DNA of 64,000 nucleotides from TMED88 sp964515335. GTDB taxonomy: Bacteria > Myxococcota_A > UBA9160 > UBA4427. The stretch lies in the NCBI GenBank assembly GCA_964515335.1, contig CAZETS010000011.1:1-64000 (forward strand), given 5' to 3'. Shown piece after piece: positions 62,661 through 64,000 of the stretch. The first letter of the stretch is position 1; every line of letters begins with the position of its first letter. Under the pieces are notes generated by a model, which was given only the letters and a program-made list of their open reading frames with translations, was not told where the DNA came from and did not search any database. A program made the position numbers and the translations under genes.

Positions 62661-63889
62661 CCGACTCGACTTTCAGCTTTCTCGACGCCAGCAACTGGGA
62701 CAGGAGCATCTGGCCGCGCCTGCGCGGGCTGCGGGACGAGGACCCCGTCCACTGGTCCGAGGCCGACCAGCTCTTCGTGGTGACGCGCTTCGAGGACGTC
62801 TCCTACGTATCCAAGCACCAGGAGCTGTTCACCTCGGCGGAGGGCGTGCGCCCCGGCAACCCCACGAAGCTCGGGCTGATCGACGAGGACGAGCCCCGCC
62901 ACGGTCAGATCCGCGCAATGATCAACAAGGGCTTCACGCCCCGCATGGTCAAGAATCTCGAGACGGTCTTCCGCAACATCACGACCGAGGCCATCGACGC
63001 CATCGCCGAGAAGGGCGAATGCGATTTCGTGACGTCGATCTCGGTGCCGCTGCCCCTGCTGCTGATCGCCGAGATGCTCGGCATCCGCAAGGAGGACCGC
63101 GAGCGCTTCCACCACTGGTCCGACGCGATGATCGCCGGCGACGGCAACATGGACAAGCCGGAGATCATGGCCGCCGCCGGTCAGGCCTTCGTCGAGTACT
63201 CGACCTACTTGAAGGACGTCATAGAAGACCGGCGCCAGAACCCGCAGGACGACCTGATCAGCATCCTCGTGCACGCGAAGGACGAGGGCCTGCTGGGCAG
63301 CTTCGAGCAGAACGCCCAGGCCGACGAGATCTCGGGCGTCGATCACGGCGGCATCGCGACCGACGAGTTGGTGATGCTCTGCACCATCCTGCTGGTGGCC
63401 GGCAACGAGACCACCCGCAACGGGATCTCCGGCGGCATGCAGCTGCTGATCGAGCACCCCGAGCAGCGCCAGCGCCTGATCGACGACCCCTCGTTGATCC
63501 CGGCAGCGGTCGAGGAGATGTTGCGGCTCGTGTCGCCGGTGCACAGCTTCGCGCGCACGGCCACGCAGGACACCGAGCTGCACGGCGTGAAGATCCGCGA
63601 GGGCCAGAAGGTCCTGATCGTCTACCCGATTGCGAACCGCGACCCGCGTCAGTTCGAGCGGCCGGACGAGTTCGACATCGATCGCAACCCCGCGCACCTC
63701 GCGTTCGGCATCGGCAGCCACTTCTGCCTCGGCGCCAACCTGGCGCGGATGGAGATGCGGGTGGCGTTCGAGGAGCTGCTGCGCCGCATCCCGGACATGA
63801 CGTACACGGCCGGCGGGCCGGTGCTGTCACCGTCGGCGCTCGTACGCACCTGCATGGAGCTGAAGGTCGGGTTCACGCCCGAGGCGTGA
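62657..63889 (+). CDS. Cytochrome P450
   Basis: A soluble bacterial P450 of 410 residues, a normal length. The I-helix oxygen-activation motif is LLVAGNETTRNGI. The K-helix ExxR motif is EEMLR, followed by SFARTATQDTELHGVKIREG. The haem-binding loop FGIGSHFCLGANLARME has Cys357 as axial thiolate. The B/C region has RHGQIRAMINKGFTPRMVKN. The form resembles CYP families that oxidise terpenes, steroids or alkyl chains in proteobacteria and actinobacteria. No ferredoxin or reductase gene adjoins it. The start is GTG 62657 inside the TetR stop. Confidence 0.95.
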   Translation: MTDSTFSFLDASNWDRSIWPRLRGLRDEDPVHWSEADQLFVVTRFEDVSYVSKHQELFTSAEGVRPGNPTKLGLIDEDEPRHGQIRAMINKGFTPRMVKNLETVFRNITTEAIDAIAEKGECDFVTSISVPLPLLLIAEMLGIRKEDRERFHHWSDAMIAGDGNMDKPEIMAAAGQAFVEYSTYLKDVIEDRRQNPQDDLISILVHAKDEGLLGSFEQNAQADEISGVDHGGIATDELVMLCTILLVAGNETTRNGISGGMQLLIEHPEQRQRLIDDPSLIPAAVEEMLRLVSPVHSFARTATQDTELHGVKIREGQKVLIVYPIANRDPRQFERPDEFDIDRNPAHLAFGIGSHFCLGANLARMEMRVAFEELLRRIPDMTYTAGGPVLSPSALVRTCMELKVGFTPEA

Positions 63890-63893
63890 GCGC

Positions 63894-63927
63894 GCGGGGC
63901 GGCGGGACCGCCGAACCGCCGCCCCGC
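63894..63927 (+). terminator. Perfect 12-bp hairpin after the P450 gene
   Basis: GCGGGGCGGCGG (63894-63905) pairs with CCGCCGCCCCGC (63916-63927) around a 10-nt loop, starting five bases after the P450 stop. The following sequence is not T-rich, so termination is inferred from position and strength. Confidence 0.55.
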
Positions 63928-63955
63928 AACCGACCACCGCGCACCTCGACGGCGC

Positions 63956-64000
63956 GACGCCTCAGTCCGTCGCGGACGCCTCAGTCCGTCGCGGACGCCG
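63956..64000. repeat. 19-bp tandem repeat at the right edge
   Basis: GACGCCTCAGTCCGTCGCG occurs at 63956-63974 and 63975-63993 and a third copy begins at 63994. On the minus strand the unit contains a TGA after codons reading Ala-Ser-Ala-Thr-Asp. The array may therefore straddle the end of a leftward gene lying beyond the window. Confidence 0.7.

Overview
This is a chromosomal window from a strongly G+C-rich Gram-negative bacterium. Outer-membrane proteins (DcaP-like porin, DUF481 barrel), lipoproteins with lipoboxes, a LolC/E-like permease, an HpnN-like RND protein and several C-terminal sorting tags of the PEP-CTERM kind all point to an envelope with an outer membrane. The mix of PEP-CTERM proteins, large E. 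coli-like AdiA decarboxylases, PhyH/P450/TetR modules, a DUF3604-parvulin pair and an atypical acyl-CoA carboxylase suggests an environmental deltaproteobacterial-type lineage (Myxococcota or relatives). That placement is inference; no rRNA or other decisive marker is present. I found no prophage, insertion sequence, CRISPR array, tRNA or rRNA.

Layout. 1-1.75 kb: a PEP-CTERM SGNH esterase cut by the left edge and a SYLF-domain protein. 2-10 kb: a compact operon of two AdiA-type amino-acid decarboxylases with a porin gene between them, then an amino-acid/polyamine antiporter and a small lipoprotein. This looks like a decarboxylase-antiporter acid-resistance system with its own porin. 10-24 kb: envelope and surface genes: BtuF-like binding protein, tagged exported proteins, a Csp1-like copper-storage protein, GT87 and GT4 glycosyltransferases, an MCP, a radical SAM/SPASM protein, and a translationally coupled pair of tagged beta-propeller and beta-helix proteins.

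24-39 kb: a repeat-bearing gap, a divergent SelO-like protein, an HpnN-like RND transporter, a diadenylate cyclase fused to a YbbR domain, glyoxalase I overlapping a lipoate-ligase-like gene, a DJ-1/PfpI protein, an NtrB/NtrC-type two-component pair, and topA. A second copy of the repeat lies upstream of topA.

39-54 kb: a CrtC-like DUF7065-type protein, two tandem paralogous TetR regulators, an APH-like phosphotransferase, a two-gene acyl-CoA carboxylase with an atypical biotin-carboxylase chain, then purL and purB. 53.7-64 kb: a DUF481 barrel, a coupled DUF4156-DUF3604-parvulin operon, a LolC/E-like permease with an extra membrane domain, a beta-barrel gene fragment, a PhyH dioxygenase, and a TetR-P450 operon with a visible promoter and inverted-repeat operator.

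The signals I consider most worth following are the acid-resistance operon with the embedded porin, the SelO-like protein that lacks the usual Lys/Glu pair but keeps the metal-binding residues, the DAC-YbbR fusion, the atypical biotin carboxylase, and the dispersed palindromic repeat.
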